From positions 1 through 64,000 of the forward strand of contig CAYZXL010000020.1 in NCBI GenBank assembly GCA_964482435.1: DNA of 64,000 nucleotides, written 5' to 3'. Positions 51,637 to 61,204 of the stretch are shown here, in pieces (within the stretch, counting starts at the first letter, position 1; every line of letters starts with the position of its first letter). This DNA comes from CAYZXL01 sp964482435 (GTDB lineage: Bacteria; Auribacterota; JABMQX01). The notes under the pieces were generated by a model. It saw only the letters and a program-made list of their open reading frames with translations, made no database searches and was not told the DNA's origin. The position numbers were made by a program, and so were the translations under genes.

Positions 51637-53274
51637 ATGAAAGTCAGGATCAGCATTGTTCTCGTCTGCTTGATGAGTTTCGCCCAAGCCACATCGGCCA
51701 TGGAAGCGCCGGAAAGCCCGCGGATTGAGAAGGTCGAGATTCAGCCCAACGGAGCTATTCACGTGAACGGGAAGCCCTTCTTTCCCATCATGGCATGGCT
51801 TCAAAACCCCGAGAACTTCGCCACCGTCAGGTCCTGCGGAATGAACACGGTCGCTGGTTACTGGGGAAAATCCGGGGGCACCCGAGACGTAAAGGAGTAT
51901 CTCGACCTTGCGGAGAAGGAGGGTCTCTACGGCGTGATGCCTTTCGACGAGCGCCTGAAAGGGCACAGGGCCCTCCTCGGCTACATCCACGACGACGAGC
52001 CGGACTTGCCGCGCGCCATCAGCGACGCGGTCATCGAACCAGCGAAGAACCTGAGGATCAATCGGCAGACTCCGTTGTGGAGGCTCGTTGATGGCGACAC
52101 GTCCAGTTGGTCAGTGTTGGACCCGCTCGAGGGCGCTTCCGTGACGGTGAAGTTGAAGAAACCTGTGACTGTGGAAAGCCTTGCTCTCTGGCTTACAATT
52201 TCGGAAGGTTTGGCAGTCGCGCGTGAGATCGCTCTCGAAGGCGATGGTAAGAGGATTCTCACGGCAAAGCTCGCTGCGAAGAGGGGCCGGCAGAAGCTCG
52301 ATCTTCCCAAGCCTGTCACTTTCAAAGAGCTCACGCTGAGAGTCATCTCGATAGAACCGGGCGAGCAGGCCTGGGGCTCAGTTGCTGAAATTGAGGGGTT
52401 TGACCGGGAAGGGAAAAACGTGCTGCTTTCGCCGCCGCGCACGATGCCGCGGCTTAGCCCGGCCCACGCTCTCCGTCAATATCAAGCGATAAAAAGCGCC
52501 GACCCGTCGCGTCCGGTGTTCATGACCCTCACCGGATACTTCCACCCATTTTTCGGCAAGTACAGCGAGCGGGAGCGCGAGATGTATCCGGAATACGTCA
52601 AGGCGACGGACGTTGTCGGGTTCGACATCTATCCCATCTACGGCTGGAACAAGCCGGAGTGGATACACCTGGTTCACGAGGGGACCGAGCTTCTCGTCGA
52701 AATGTCTCCGGGCAAGCCCGTCTATGCCTGGATCGAGACCAGCAAAGGCAGCCAATGGACTGGCGAGCTGTCGGGGCAGAAAGACGTTACCCCCGCGCAC
52801 ATTCGCGCCGAAGTCTGGATGGCCATTTGCCGGGGGGCAACAGCAATCGGTTATTTCACCCACGTATGGAAGCCAGCATACCGCCAGTTTGGTGTGCCAG
52901 AGGCCAACCGCGAAGCTCTCGCCCGGTTCAACGCGCAGTTGACTCGTCTGGCGCCAGCCATTCTCGGAGAGAAGCCCGACCAGGCGGTTTCTATACGAGG
53001 CGAAAACGGGGTCAAGCTTGATGCACTCGCCAAGAAGCTCGACAGAGACCTGTACATCTTCGCGGTCAACTATGACGAAAGGCTGCGGAAGACGCGAGCA
53101 ATAGTAACTGTCAGTGGCTTGTCAGCGGGGACCGAGGTCATTGTGGTGGATGAGGAGCGCACCATCACCTCCAGCGAAGGTTTTTTTGCCGACACGTTTG
53201 AACCTCTTGCCGTGCACATTTACCGCACGGGCAGCTCCGGCGCCTCGGTTTCAGATAGAGTGGAGCCGCAGTAA
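51637..53274 (+). CDS. Exported TIM-barrel glycosidase-like protein with discoidin-like insert
   Basis: A 545-residue exported protein. A signal peptide (1-21) precedes a barrel start GAIHVNGKPFFPIMAWLQNP (typical of GH-A clan and GH2-like proteins). A ~110-residue insert (WRLVDGDTSSWSVLDPLEGA, TVESLALWLTISEG) looks like a discoidin/F5-8C carbohydrate-binding domain. The barrel continues with VVGFDIYPIYGW, PVYAWIETSKGSQW and MAICRGATAIGYFTHVWKP; the E of WIETSK is a likely catalytic acid. A short C-terminal beta domain ends it. The exact family is unknown. Confidence 0.78.
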   Translation: MKVRISIVLVCLMSFAQATSAMEAPESPRIEKVEIQPNGAIHVNGKPFFPIMAWLQNPENFATVRSCGMNTVAGYWGKSGGTRDVKEYLDLAEKEGLYGVMPFDERLKGHRALLGYIHDDEPDLPRAISDAVIEPAKNLRINRQTPLWRLVDGDTSSWSVLDPLEGASVTVKLKKPVTVESLALWLTISEGLAVAREIALEGDGKRILTAKLAAKRGRQKLDLPKPVTFKELTLRVISIEPGEQAWGSVAEIEGFDREGKNVLLSPPRTMPRLSPAHALRQYQAIKSADPSRPVFMTLTGYFHPFFGKYSEREREMYPEYVKATDVVGFDIYPIYGWNKPEWIHLVHEGTELLVEMSPGKPVYAWIETSKGSQWTGELSGQKDVTPAHIRAEVWMAICRGATAIGYFTHVWKPAYRQFGVPEANREALARFNAQLTRLAPAILGEKPDQAVSIRGENGVKLDALAKKLDRDLYIFAVNYDERLRKTRAIVTVSGLSAGTEVIVVDEERTITSSEGFFADTFEPLAVHIYRTGSSGASVSDRVEPQ

Positions 53275-53289
53275 ACACAGGACTACATC

Positions 53290-55575
53290 ATGGACATGCG
53301 TAGTTGGATGGCATTCTCATTGGGCGCGACGCTGGTTCTCGCCCCCAGCACAGGACCGGCAGAGACAAAAACGCCGGAACTGAAGAAAGTCCAGCGTGGT
53401 GCCCTTGATCCACGCGGTGAAATTCATGTGCCGATCGGCATCTGCAACACCGTTGACACCCTCAAGACGTTCGTCGAGCCGGAGGGATGTTTCTCTCCGG
53501 GAGTCGGAAGCTACGGCGTCTATTTCTGGCTGTTCGATCCCGGAACCGGGAAGCTCACCGCGCCCACCATGGACGGAGTTGCAGTCGAGTACGGGCTTAC
53601 CGAAGAAGGATATTTGATTCCGTGGTCGGCCTGGGATGCCGGTCAAATTGCGGTGAAGACAGAAGTCTGCGAAGTCCGGCGGAATTCGGCGGGAGGTGAG
53701 ATATTCGTAGTCGGTGCTCGCGCGCACCTGACGAATGAGGGAAGCGATTCGCGGAACGTATCGCTCTGTGTCGCTCTCAGGCCGCTTGGGCCGGCCGGAT
53801 GGCCGGTGAAGGAGCTGGCCGTGGGAACCCTCGGCGATACGCTGCTGGTGGAAGGCCACGCCGCGATCGTGGCAAAGGAAAAGCCGTCCGCCGGTGGGGT
53901 TCTGCCGACAGACACCATCGGCGAGCTCGCCCTCGGAGGGAAGATGCCCCAGCAAAAATCGGCGGCCTCGGAAGATGGTAGCTGCTCGGGTGCTTTGCGA
54001 TTCGACCTGACCATTCCCCCGGGCGAGACAAAGACGTTCAGCTTCGTCTGCCCGGTCCTGCCGGGACGCCGTGCCGTCGGGCACAAATGGGACCGCGTCA
54101 ATCCGTGGTTTCAGCTCGACCTCGCCAAACCGAATCCGACCGAAGGCGGTTTTCTCCAACCGGAGCCGGGTCTCGGCTATTACCGCGAGCTTTCCGTGGA
54201 CCAACTTTTCAACGAGGCAAGAACCTGTTGGAAGGAGCTTGTGGGGCCATTGCGGGTAAAGGTGCCCGACAGGCGCTGGGAAGAATCGCGGGTCGCAATC
54301 ATTGGCCACATGGCTATGTGTCTCAACGAGGGGGCGCCGGACCCGGCCGTCGTGAACCTCAACGTTTTCACCCGCGACGCAGCTTACATGGCGAATTTCC
54401 TTCAGAAGTCCGGCCATCTTGACCTTGCTGCTCAGTATATTGACTACCTTCTATCGCACCCGTTCAGCGGCCGCGTTCAGCCCGAGGCGGACAATCCCGG
54501 ACAGATTCTCTGGATTGCCAGCGAGCAGTGGCGCTTCGCGCGGGATAAGGCGTGGCTCGAGCGCGTCTATCCGTGCGTGAGGAAGCTGGTCTCGCTGGTC
54601 GAGTACTATCGCACGACGCCGGGACCCCACTGGGTCGGCGATGACACGCTCGACTTTGGTGACGCCCTATCTGCCGACAAACGGAAGGAACTCAAGCCCG
54701 GGGCATGCGACGGCTACCATCCCGAATACACGGATGCGTTTGATGTCGCTGGCCTTAGGGGCGCGGCAATGCTTGCCCGCGCGATTGGCAGCGAGGATGA
54801 TGAGAGGAAGTGGGGCAAACTCGCCGACCTATTTTTCGAGCAATACGACCGTCGCTTCGGCGACCGCCTCGCCAGAGATTATGGGAGTTACTCAGTGCTA
54901 TGGCCCTGCCGCCTTTATCCAATCGGCGAGGGAAAGGCATACGAGCAACTCAAGAGCATCGGAATGAAGAAGACTGCCGAGTGGCGCTACTTCCCGCTTG
55001 CCACCGCGCATCAGGGCCTCCTGGCAGGCAACCGCATCGCGGGGTACGGCACAGTCCAATCGCATCTGGATGAAAAACAAGTGCAAGGATGGTACGCCTT
55101 CGACGAAGGGGGACCAAGCGGCGTCGGAGGCTGGATGCACCTGCTTACTACATGGAGCTGGTCGTATCCAAAGCCCAATTGGGCGCCAGTTTCGGCGGCG
55201 ACCATGCCTCACGGCTGGGTGCTCGCGGAGCTCTGGCTGCTGATGCGAGACTGCCTGCTCTTTGAGGACGGGGACCGCCTGATTCTCCTCGGCGGCGTCG
55301 CGCCGGCGTGGTTCACGTCAAAAGAAGGGATGGCCATCGAGGGGCTGCCGACGCATTTCGGACCGTGCACGTTCCGGTACACAGCAGAGAACAGTGGCGC
55401 CGTTCTCGCGGTGTCCGGGCCAGCCGCGCCACCGGGAGGATTTGTCCTGCGCCTCCCGAAGGCCATGGCGGCAACAGTGACGGTTCGCGGCGAGACGCTG
55501 GATCGGACCGCGGAAGGGGATGTGCTTCTTCCGCCTGACACGAAGCGGGCGGAGATCGCGTTCTCGCAAGAGTAA
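53290..55575 (+). CDS. Exported six-hairpin (alpha/alpha barrel) glycosidase-like protein
   Basis: A 761-residue exported enzyme. A signal peptide (1-24) is followed by a beta-sandwich, then an alpha/alpha-barrel from ~340: VNLNVFTRDAAYMANFLQKS, QPEADNPGQILWIASEQWRFA and HWVGDDTLDFGDALS, resembling glucoamylase/rhamnosidase-type barrels. Candidate acids are in NPGQILWIASEQ and DDTLDFGD. A C-terminal sandwich (FVLRLPKAMAATVTVRGETL) closes it. It starts 15 bases after the previous stop and so is probably co-transcribed with it. Confidence 0.78.
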   Translation: MDMRSWMAFSLGATLVLAPSTGPAETKTPELKKVQRGALDPRGEIHVPIGICNTVDTLKTFVEPEGCFSPGVGSYGVYFWLFDPGTGKLTAPTMDGVAVEYGLTEEGYLIPWSAWDAGQIAVKTEVCEVRRNSAGGEIFVVGARAHLTNEGSDSRNVSLCVALRPLGPAGWPVKELAVGTLGDTLLVEGHAAIVAKEKPSAGGVLPTDTIGELALGGKMPQQKSAASEDGSCSGALRFDLTIPPGETKTFSFVCPVLPGRRAVGHKWDRVNPWFQLDLAKPNPTEGGFLQPEPGLGYYRELSVDQLFNEARTCWKELVGPLRVKVPDRRWEESRVAIIGHMAMCLNEGAPDPAVVNLNVFTRDAAYMANFLQKSGHLDLAAQYIDYLLSHPFSGRVQPEADNPGQILWIASEQWRFARDKAWLERVYPCVRKLVSLVEYYRTTPGPHWVGDDTLDFGDALSADKRKELKPGACDGYHPEYTDAFDVAGLRGAAMLARAIGSEDDERKWGKLADLFFEQYDRRFGDRLARDYGSYSVLWPCRLYPIGEGKAYEQLKSIGMKKTAEWRYFPLATAHQGLLAGNRIAGYGTVQSHLDEKQVQGWYAFDEGGPSGVGGWMHLLTTWSWSYPKPNWAPVSAATMPHGWVLAELWLLMRDCLLFEDGDRLILLGGVAPAWFTSKEGMAIEGLPTHFGPCTFRYTAENSGAVLAVSGPAAPPGGFVLRLPKAMAATVTVRGETLDRTAEGDVLLPPDTKRAEIAFSQE

Positions 55576-55760
55576 GACCGTGAAACCGCGATGGTGTTGA
55601 GCGTCATGGTGATCGCGGTCTTCCGGCAGAGTGCTCCAGATTTCAGATCAGACTGGAGGGAGGCTCAAAACACCCGGTTTTCTTTCGGCATAAACCGAGG
55701 AAGCCGGATAGAGTGCTCTATTCCTTCACAACAACCATCGTGAGTCAGAAGGGTACACCG

Positions 55761-57215
55761 ATGAAACCAACTTTTTCGGCACTTGTCCCGTGCTTGGTCC
55801 TTCTCTTTCTTGAGACGGCGTTGAGCGAACCGAGCGACCTCTTCGTGGTTCGTCCCGCCGACACGGGCGAGGCTCTGGTGAATCCCGGGATGGGCTGGAC
55901 GTTTCACTACTACAGCAACATCCTCAGGAACTACGGGAGCAAGCTCACGCCGTCGGACACGCTTGACGACTTTCCCGGTCTTTCAACCATCTACCTGCGG
56001 CTTCCGTGGGCATTCGTAGAGCCCAGGGAAGGACAATTTGACTGGTCTGTCGTGGACACGCCAAGTCAGCGATGGATTGATAAAGGGAAGCGCGTCGCCT
56101 TCCGATTCACCTGCACGGAATCCTGGATGCGATACGCCACTCCCAAGTGGGTGCAGGAAGCCGGGGCCAAGGGATACAATTTCACGCCCGGTCGCCTCGA
56201 CGAGAATGGCCCCTTCTGGGAGCCGGATTATGGCGATCCGGTCTTTCTTGACAAGCTCGACCATTTCCTCGCGGCAGCTGCCGGGCGCTACGACGGAAAT
56301 CCGCACGTTGACTTCATTGACGTTGGCTCTTTTGGCGTCTGGGGAGAAGGGCACACGTTTCACAGCACGAAACTGAACTATCCCACGGAGGTGCTGCGGC
56401 GGCACCTTGACCTCCACGCCAAACACTTCAAGAAGACACTGCTGGCGGTCAACGATGATTTCGTTTTCTGCGGCGTCGGCGGAGAACAGGGCGTTGCCGA
56501 GCGGGAGCCCGGTAGAGAAGCCATCCGCTACGCCCTCGAGAAAGGCATGACCCTCCGCGACGACAGCATTCTCGTGCAGCCGCCCCCGAGACAGTATTTC
56601 CACGCCGACATTGCCCAGTGGTTTTGGCCAAAACTTCCGGTAATCCTCGAGTGCGAGCACTACGGTGGCTCGCGTGACCGTGGGGCCTGGGGGGATGGTT
56701 CGTGGTATCTTCGGGCGGTCGAGGAATATCACGCCAGCTATGTCTCGATCCATTGGTGGCCCCGAGAGTTCCTGGCGGAACAGCGGGATTTGGTTGACCG
56801 AATCAACCGACGGCTCGGGTATCGGCTCCAGCTCAAAGAAATCGCCTGGCCGGCACACATTGTGAGGACCGAACGCTTGACCGTTTCTTCGACCTGGGCG
56901 AATGCTGGCGTCGCGCCGTGTTACCGTGGTGGATACGTGGCAGTCACTCTCAAGGATGACAAGGGCGGCATCGTGGCGACGTTCGTGGATGAAGGGTTTA
57001 ACGTGGCGAGTCTCCAGGTCGGGCCACCCGGAGAAGCCCCCATCAAGGCTCGCGATGCTAATTTCGGATTCGCCCCGAACGTGCCGACGGGAAAATTCGA
57101 CGTATATGTCTCCGTCGGCGACCGGGTCGGAACGCCCGAGATTGCCCTTCCGCTGGAATCTCATGACGGCCAGCGGCGCTACAGACTGGGCCGAATCGAA
57201 GTGCTGTGGGAATGA
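55761..57215 (+). CDS. Exported DUF4832-like glycosidase-type protein
   Basis: A 484-residue exported protein. A signal peptide (1-22) precedes a TIM barrel of the DUF4832 kind: EALVNPGMGWTFHYYSN and TIYLRLPWAFVEPREGQFDW are its typical openings, and DFIDVGSFGVWGEGHTFH may hold the catalytic acid. A C-terminal beta-domain (LTVSSTWANAGVAPCYRGGYV) follows. It is the third exported glycan-related protein in a row. ATG 55761 has a weak site. A hairpin follows at 57251. Confidence 0.8.
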   Translation: MKPTFSALVPCLVLLFLETALSEPSDLFVVRPADTGEALVNPGMGWTFHYYSNILRNYGSKLTPSDTLDDFPGLSTIYLRLPWAFVEPREGQFDWSVVDTPSQRWIDKGKRVAFRFTCTESWMRYATPKWVQEAGAKGYNFTPGRLDENGPFWEPDYGDPVFLDKLDHFLAAAAGRYDGNPHVDFIDVGSFGVWGEGHTFHSTKLNYPTEVLRRHLDLHAKHFKKTLLAVNDDFVFCGVGGEQGVAEREPGREAIRYALEKGMTLRDDSILVQPPPRQYFHADIAQWFWPKLPVILECEHYGGSRDRGAWGDGSWYLRAVEEYHASYVSIHWWPREFLAEQRDLVDRINRRLGYRLQLKEIAWPAHIVRTERLTVSSTWANAGVAPCYRGGYVAVTLKDDKGGIVATFVDEGFNVASLQVGPPGEAPIKARDANFGFAPNVPTGKFDVYVSVGDRVGTPEIALPLESHDGQRRYRLGRIEVLWE

Positions 57216-57250
57216 ACCATCGAGAGAAGACGTTGAGCATATTCGCCGAC

Positions 57251-57270
57251 AGCGGCGCCTGAGCGCCGCT
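57251..57270 (+). terminator. GC hairpin after the DUF4832 gene
   Basis: AGCGGCGC-CTGA-GCGCCGCT, 8-bp perfect stem, 36 bases after the stop; no T run follows, so it is a weak terminator candidate. Confidence 0.4.
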
Positions 57271-57496
57271 CGCTCCGACACCAGCCCTGAGGAATAAAGG
57301 ATTCCTCGCACCTTTCGACAGCCGTTTGAGGCAAGGAGAGAGGGACGAACAGCGGTCGGGTAGGCAAGAGTAGCTCGCGCGGAAGGAGAAATTCTCCGCA
57401 CGGTAACACTTCAGTCATGGATGGCAGGAGCAGCTCGAAAGGCCTTAACGCCCTTGCTGTCACGATTACTCAGCCACACCCGCAGACGCGCGCACC

Positions 57497-57525
57497 TTGA
57501 CACGCATCAACCGTTTGGGTAGATT
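57497..57525 (+). promoter_or_regulatory. Sigma-70-type promoter of the endonuclease IV gene
   Basis: TTGACA, 17 bases, TAGATT, 63 bases before ATG 57588. Confidence 0.65.
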
Positions 57526-57587
57526 GCGGACCGACAGGGCGGTTGTACTCGGGGTTACAGGTCGTTCTGCGAAAGGACGCGCCACGC

Positions 57588-58448
57588 ATGCTTCTTGGAG
57601 CGCACATGTCAATAGCGGGCGGGGTTTTCAACGCCCCCGTTCGCGGGAAGAGCATTGGCTGCGATACGATTCAGATTTTCGTGAAGAACGCCAACCAGTG
57701 GGTCGGCAAGCCCATCTCCGACGAGGAAGCTGAGAAGTTTCAGGAGTCAAAAAGGGAGACGGGCATAGACCCAATCTTTTCGCACAACTCCTATCTGATC
57801 AATTTGGCTTCGCCGGACGATGCGCTTTACGAGAAATCCATAGATGCTATGCTCGATGAACTTGAGCGGTCGGAGAAGTTGGGGCTGCCATTCATCGTGA
57901 TGCATCCGGGGGCGCACGTCGGGAGCGGGGAGGAAACGGGGCTGAAAAGGATTGCTGCGGCAATCAACACGCTTTTTCAGAAGACGAAGGGCTACGGGGT
58001 GAAAATCGCCTTAGAGACAACGGCGGGGCAGAAGAGCAATTTAGGATACAACTTCGAGCAACTGGCGGCTCTGATCATGGCGGTCAAGGATAAGAAGAGA
58101 GTTTGCGTTTGCTACGACACCTGTCACACTTTCGCCGCCGGGTACGATCTGCGGACGAAGAGCGCTTACGAGGCAACGTTTGCGGAATTTGACAAGGTCG
58201 TGGGCCTTGAGCAGGTTTGCGCCTTCCATCTGAACGATTCGGTGGACGAACTCGGCTCGAGAATAGACCGCCACGCGCACATCGGCCAGGGCCATATAGG
58301 GCTTGAGGGGTTCCGCTTCCTGATGAACGACGACAGGTTTGCGAGCGTCCCCATGGTTCTTGAGACGCCAAAGGGGCCGGAGATGGCGGAGGACGTGATG
58401 AATTTGAAAGTCCTGCGAGACCTCATCGGCAAAAGGAAAAGGAAATGA
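57588..58448 (+). CDS. nfo: Endonuclease IV (AP endonuclease)
   Basis: A 286-residue DNA repair enzyme cutting at abasic sites, with three zinc ions in a TIM barrel. Motifs: MLLGAHMSIAGGV, FVKNANQWVGK, PFIVMHPGAHVGSGEETGL, KIALETTAGQKSNLG, CYDTCHTFAAGYDL, and CAFHLNDSVDELGSRIDRHAHIGQGHIG. Ends PMVLETPKGPE. The ATG at 57588 is used; it starts the conserved first strand. Predicted cytoplasmic. Confidence 0.97.
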   Translation: MLLGAHMSIAGGVFNAPVRGKSIGCDTIQIFVKNANQWVGKPISDEEAEKFQESKRETGIDPIFSHNSYLINLASPDDALYEKSIDAMLDELERSEKLGLPFIVMHPGAHVGSGEETGLKRIAAAINTLFQKTKGYGVKIALETTAGQKSNLGYNFEQLAALIMAVKDKKRVCVCYDTCHTFAAGYDLRTKSAYEATFAEFDKVVGLEQVCAFHLNDSVDELGSRIDRHAHIGQGHIGLEGFRFLMNDDRFASVPMVLETPKGPEMAEDVMNLKVLRDLIGKRKRK

Positions 58449-58491
58449 CGCCGCCTCGTCTCCAAAGCGCACGCCGCGGCCTGCCCGCCAA

Positions 58492-59670
58492 ATGCCGACG
58501 GAAGGCGAAGGAAAACAAGTTTTGACTCCTCCCCGAAAGGCAAAAGCCTCCGAATATCCCGACCTGATAGCTTTTCTGAACGGGATATTCCACAAAAGGA
58601 TGGACCTGGAGTACTCCCATATCTATCAGCCGACGGCGAAAGACATGGCAAACAACATTATCGTGCTCGAGGGCGGGCGCATTGTGAGTTGCGTGGGGAT
58701 TTTCCCCATGACGTTCGTGTGCGGAGACGCCCGTTTGTCCGTGGGTGGCGTCGGCGGCGTCTCGACGGACCCGGAGCATCGCGGGCGGGGGCTGATGACG
58801 AAGCTGCTCGACAAGGCGATCGCACAGATGCGTCGGCAGAGCTATGACATCTCCATCCTCTGGGGCGACCGGCTGCGGTACAACTACTTCGGCTGGGAAA
58901 ACGCCGGACGGCACTATTCGTTCAACATAAACCGTCGGCACGTCGTCCGGACGACAGCATCGGGCGCGGAGATTCGGCCGCTTTCGATGTCAGGCGACGA
59001 CCTCGGGAGAATCGCACGGTTTTACGAGGAGTGGGAGTTGAGGGTTGAGCGCTCGCCTGCGGAACTCCGCTCCGTGTTCAGCCGCGGCACCTACGAAACC
59101 TGGGTCTGGAGAAAGGGCGAGCGATTCGCCTACGTGACGATTAAAGGAACCTTGGGGGACCGCGACCTCATCGAATTCGGCGGGGACATGGAAGGGCTCG
59201 ACAATCTCCTCGGCTTCCTGTTCGACAGGTACGACATGGAGAATCTGGCGGGAGCGCTTCCTTTTTGCCAGAGCCCTTACCTTCCCTTCATCATCAGCCG
59301 CAGCAGCGCGTGGGGAATAGGCCTCAGCCGCCGGATTAACGATGCGATGGTCAAGATACTCGACCTGGCGTCCGTCTTGCGAAAGTTCGCCGGAGAGATT
59401 ATGAAGAAGTCCCGCGGTCTGGGGCTTAAAGGCAGCCTCACCCTGGAGATGAGCGACAGCGGTCAATTCGCCACTCTTCTTTTTGGAAGGAGCGTTACAG
59501 TAGCTGACCGAAAAGCCAATCCAGTACTGTCGTTGTCCGATACCTCGATGGTTCGGCTGATTTTCGGGCCGGTCCCGCCGTCGCACGCTCTGGGCCTCGC
59601 CAAGCCCCTCCGGTACCTCGACGCGCTTTTCCCCCTCGATTTCTACGTCCCCCGCCTGAACTACGTGTAA
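58492..59670 (+). CDS. Eis-like GNAT acetyltransferase with SCP2-like C-terminal domain
   Basis: A 392-residue acetyltransferase of the Eis/enhanced-survival type. N-terminal GNAT fold (residues 10-150): LSVGGVGGVSTDPEHRGRGLMTK is motif A with the RGxG acetyl-CoA loop. A second GNAT-like domain follows (GAEIRPLSMSGDDLGRIARF) and the C-terminal ~100 residues (LKGSLTLEMSDSGQFATLLF) look like a sterol-carrier (SCP2) fold, as in Eis. Eis proteins acetylate amines of aminoglycosides or proteins; the substrate is unknown. It begins 44 bases after nfo. Confidence 0.85.
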   Translation: MPTEGEGKQVLTPPRKAKASEYPDLIAFLNGIFHKRMDLEYSHIYQPTAKDMANNIIVLEGGRIVSCVGIFPMTFVCGDARLSVGGVGGVSTDPEHRGRGLMTKLLDKAIAQMRRQSYDISILWGDRLRYNYFGWENAGRHYSFNINRRHVVRTTASGAEIRPLSMSGDDLGRIARFYEEWELRVERSPAELRSVFSRGTYETWVWRKGERFAYVTIKGTLGDRDLIEFGGDMEGLDNLLGFLFDRYDMENLAGALPFCQSPYLPFIISRSSAWGIGLSRRINDAMVKILDLASVLRKFAGEIMKKSRGLGLKGSLTLEMSDSGQFATLLFGRSVTVADRKANPVLSLSDTSMVRLIFGPVPPSHALGLAKPLRYLDALFPLDFYVPRLNYV

Positions 59671-59773
59671 GAAACAGGCGGGTTTCTGGACAGCGCCTTC
59701 CTTTTCCGGGAGGACCGTGCGCGAGAAGCGACTTCGTTCCGTGGGGGAAAACGAGGGGTTAATCGCGCGCACA

Positions 59774-59912
59774 AAAAAGCCCCTGGCAGTCTTTCCGCAT
59801 GGGAATGAGCTGGAGGTTTCCGCATTGGAAAACCTTCGGCCTCATGCGCCAGTTGACCCTGGGGAAGATCAATTTGGGGGGTTGAAAAACTGCCAGGGAC
59901 AAATTCTTTTTT
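59774..59912. repeat. ~140-bp inverted-repeat-bounded element
   Basis: CCCTGGCAGT (59781-59790) and ACTGCCAGGG (59889-59898) are perfect 10-base arms, flanked by AAAAAAG and CTTTTTT. AGGTTTCC and GGAAAACCT pair inside. It lies between the convergent GNAT and pseudopilin genes and may act as a two-way terminator or be a small MITE. Confidence 0.5.
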
Positions 59913-59951
59913 GAGAGGTTTTGGAACTCGCGATCGTTCCTTCCTCCAAGA

Positions 59952-60713
59952 TTATTTTGCCTGAAGCGTCCTGGGTTCCGCGCTCGGCCGGTCCATCGGT
60001 TCTTGATCGGCGTGGCGCGTCATCATGCCCTTCACCCACCTCCCGAACCACCGGACGTGGTAATCAGCGAAAAGGATGTTGTACCCGCCAGAATGTGGAC
60101 CCGAGAAATCCGGTCCGCCCGCATTGGAATTCCACAAACCGCCCGGACCGTATCCGTCCGGTCCGCCATTATTGGCCCACTCGTCAGTCGGGTCGGCATC
60201 GGTTGGGTCGCCAGTCCATTTGTTTCTATCGTAAAGGACGACGAGGGTACCCGGGTTTCTAACCTTTGCCATATCGAACACCCCGCCCGGGCTGTCGAGA
60301 TAAAGCCGAGAATTGAGGATATAGCTCGTGAGGTACTTCCGCCCATCGAGGGCGGAGGTTTTGATGCTCGGGCAGCGGAAGACCTCTGTCCTCTTCGACT
60401 CCGTGCTCCCCGGATACGACGGCCCCCTTCCATCCGGGTCCGCGTCCACATAACGAAAGAGCTGGTCCATCCAGCTCTTGCCCTTTCCCCAGCCGAACTC
60501 TAAGACTCCTTCCTTGGCGGGGATGTAGCCTCCGTATTCATTGAGATATTGCGCAAAGGCGCGACCGAGCTGGCTGAGATGCCCGAGGCAGACCGTGCGG
60601 CGAGCATTCTCCCTTGCCTTCTGGACAAACGGGACGAGGGCGAGGGCGAGAATCAGGATGAGAGGTACGACCGCCAACAGGTCGAGCAATATGAAGCCAC
60701 GCGTCTTTTTCAC
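59952..60713 (-). CDS. Type II pseudopilin-like protein (H-X9-DG type)
   Basis: A 253-residue prepilin-like protein. The leader MKKTRGFILLDLLAVVPLIL is a variant of the FTLIEL signal (FILLDLL). The long helix VQKARENARRTVCLGHLSQL and C-terminal NILFADYHVRWF (H-X9-DG type end) match the family of the 34703-35425 protein. The start is GTG 60713 with GGAGG at 7 bases. Function probably in a pseudopilus or surface layer; unclear. Confidence 0.85.
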   Translation of the reverse strand: MKKTRGFILLDLLAVVPLILILALALVPFVQKARENARRTVCLGHLSQLGRAFAQYLNEYGGYIPAKEGVLEFGWGKGKSWMDQLFRYVDADPDGRGPSYPGSTESKRTEVFRCPSIKTSALDGRKYLTSYILNSRLYLDSPGGVFDMAKVRNPGTLVVLYDRNKWTGDPTDADPTDEWANNGGPDGYGPGGLWNSNAGGPDFSGPHSGGYNILFADYHVRWFGRWVKGMMTRHADQEPMDRPSAEPRTLQAK

Positions 60714-61204
60714 GTGTCAGCCTCCGAAGGGAGCAACCCCCTTGTCCGACCAGCGCATTGAGTCGGCGATTTGGTGTGGGGGCAGTTTGTTATTCGCTTT
60801 ACTTTTTTAACGCTTTTTCGGGGAGGCTGGTTCCGGGCAGTGCGGTGACAGGCATGGGCCGCCGCGGCCATGAAGCGGAAACGCCGGCCCAGCGTACTCC
60901 CTCAGTCTCAGGCGGCGGACTCAGAGAGCCCGTGAGGCGAGAGGGAGGCGAGACATGGGGGTGGCATGGGGATCTTGCCCATGGACCTTCACGGGCGAGA
61001 CGCCCGTGCCACAAGGCCGCCCGATCTCCTTGTCAGGCGTTAGCCGGCCTCTCCCGCGCGTAGGTGGGGGGGTACGGCCCAGCCGTCGTTACCCACGGCC
61101 TGCGGCGCGGCGTGCGGACGATTTGGGGCGGAGAAGGAAACGCCGGGAAGACCTCTTCCGGTATCCCGGCGTGGGTGTATATCGCGCTACTATTTGGCGC
61201 GAAT
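60714..61204. other. Gap with a 52-bp repeat, no gene
   Basis: 491 bases. Apart from the composite repeat at 60961-61012 nothing is recognised. Confidence 0.5.
60961..61012 (+). repeat. 52-bp composite hairpin repeat, second copy
   Basis: Opens GTGGCATGGGGATC (one stem mismatch) to TTGCCCATG, then CACGGGCG-AGA-CGCCCGTG and CCAC. By eye it differs from the reverse complement of 18862-18913 at four positions. Confidence 0.85.
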
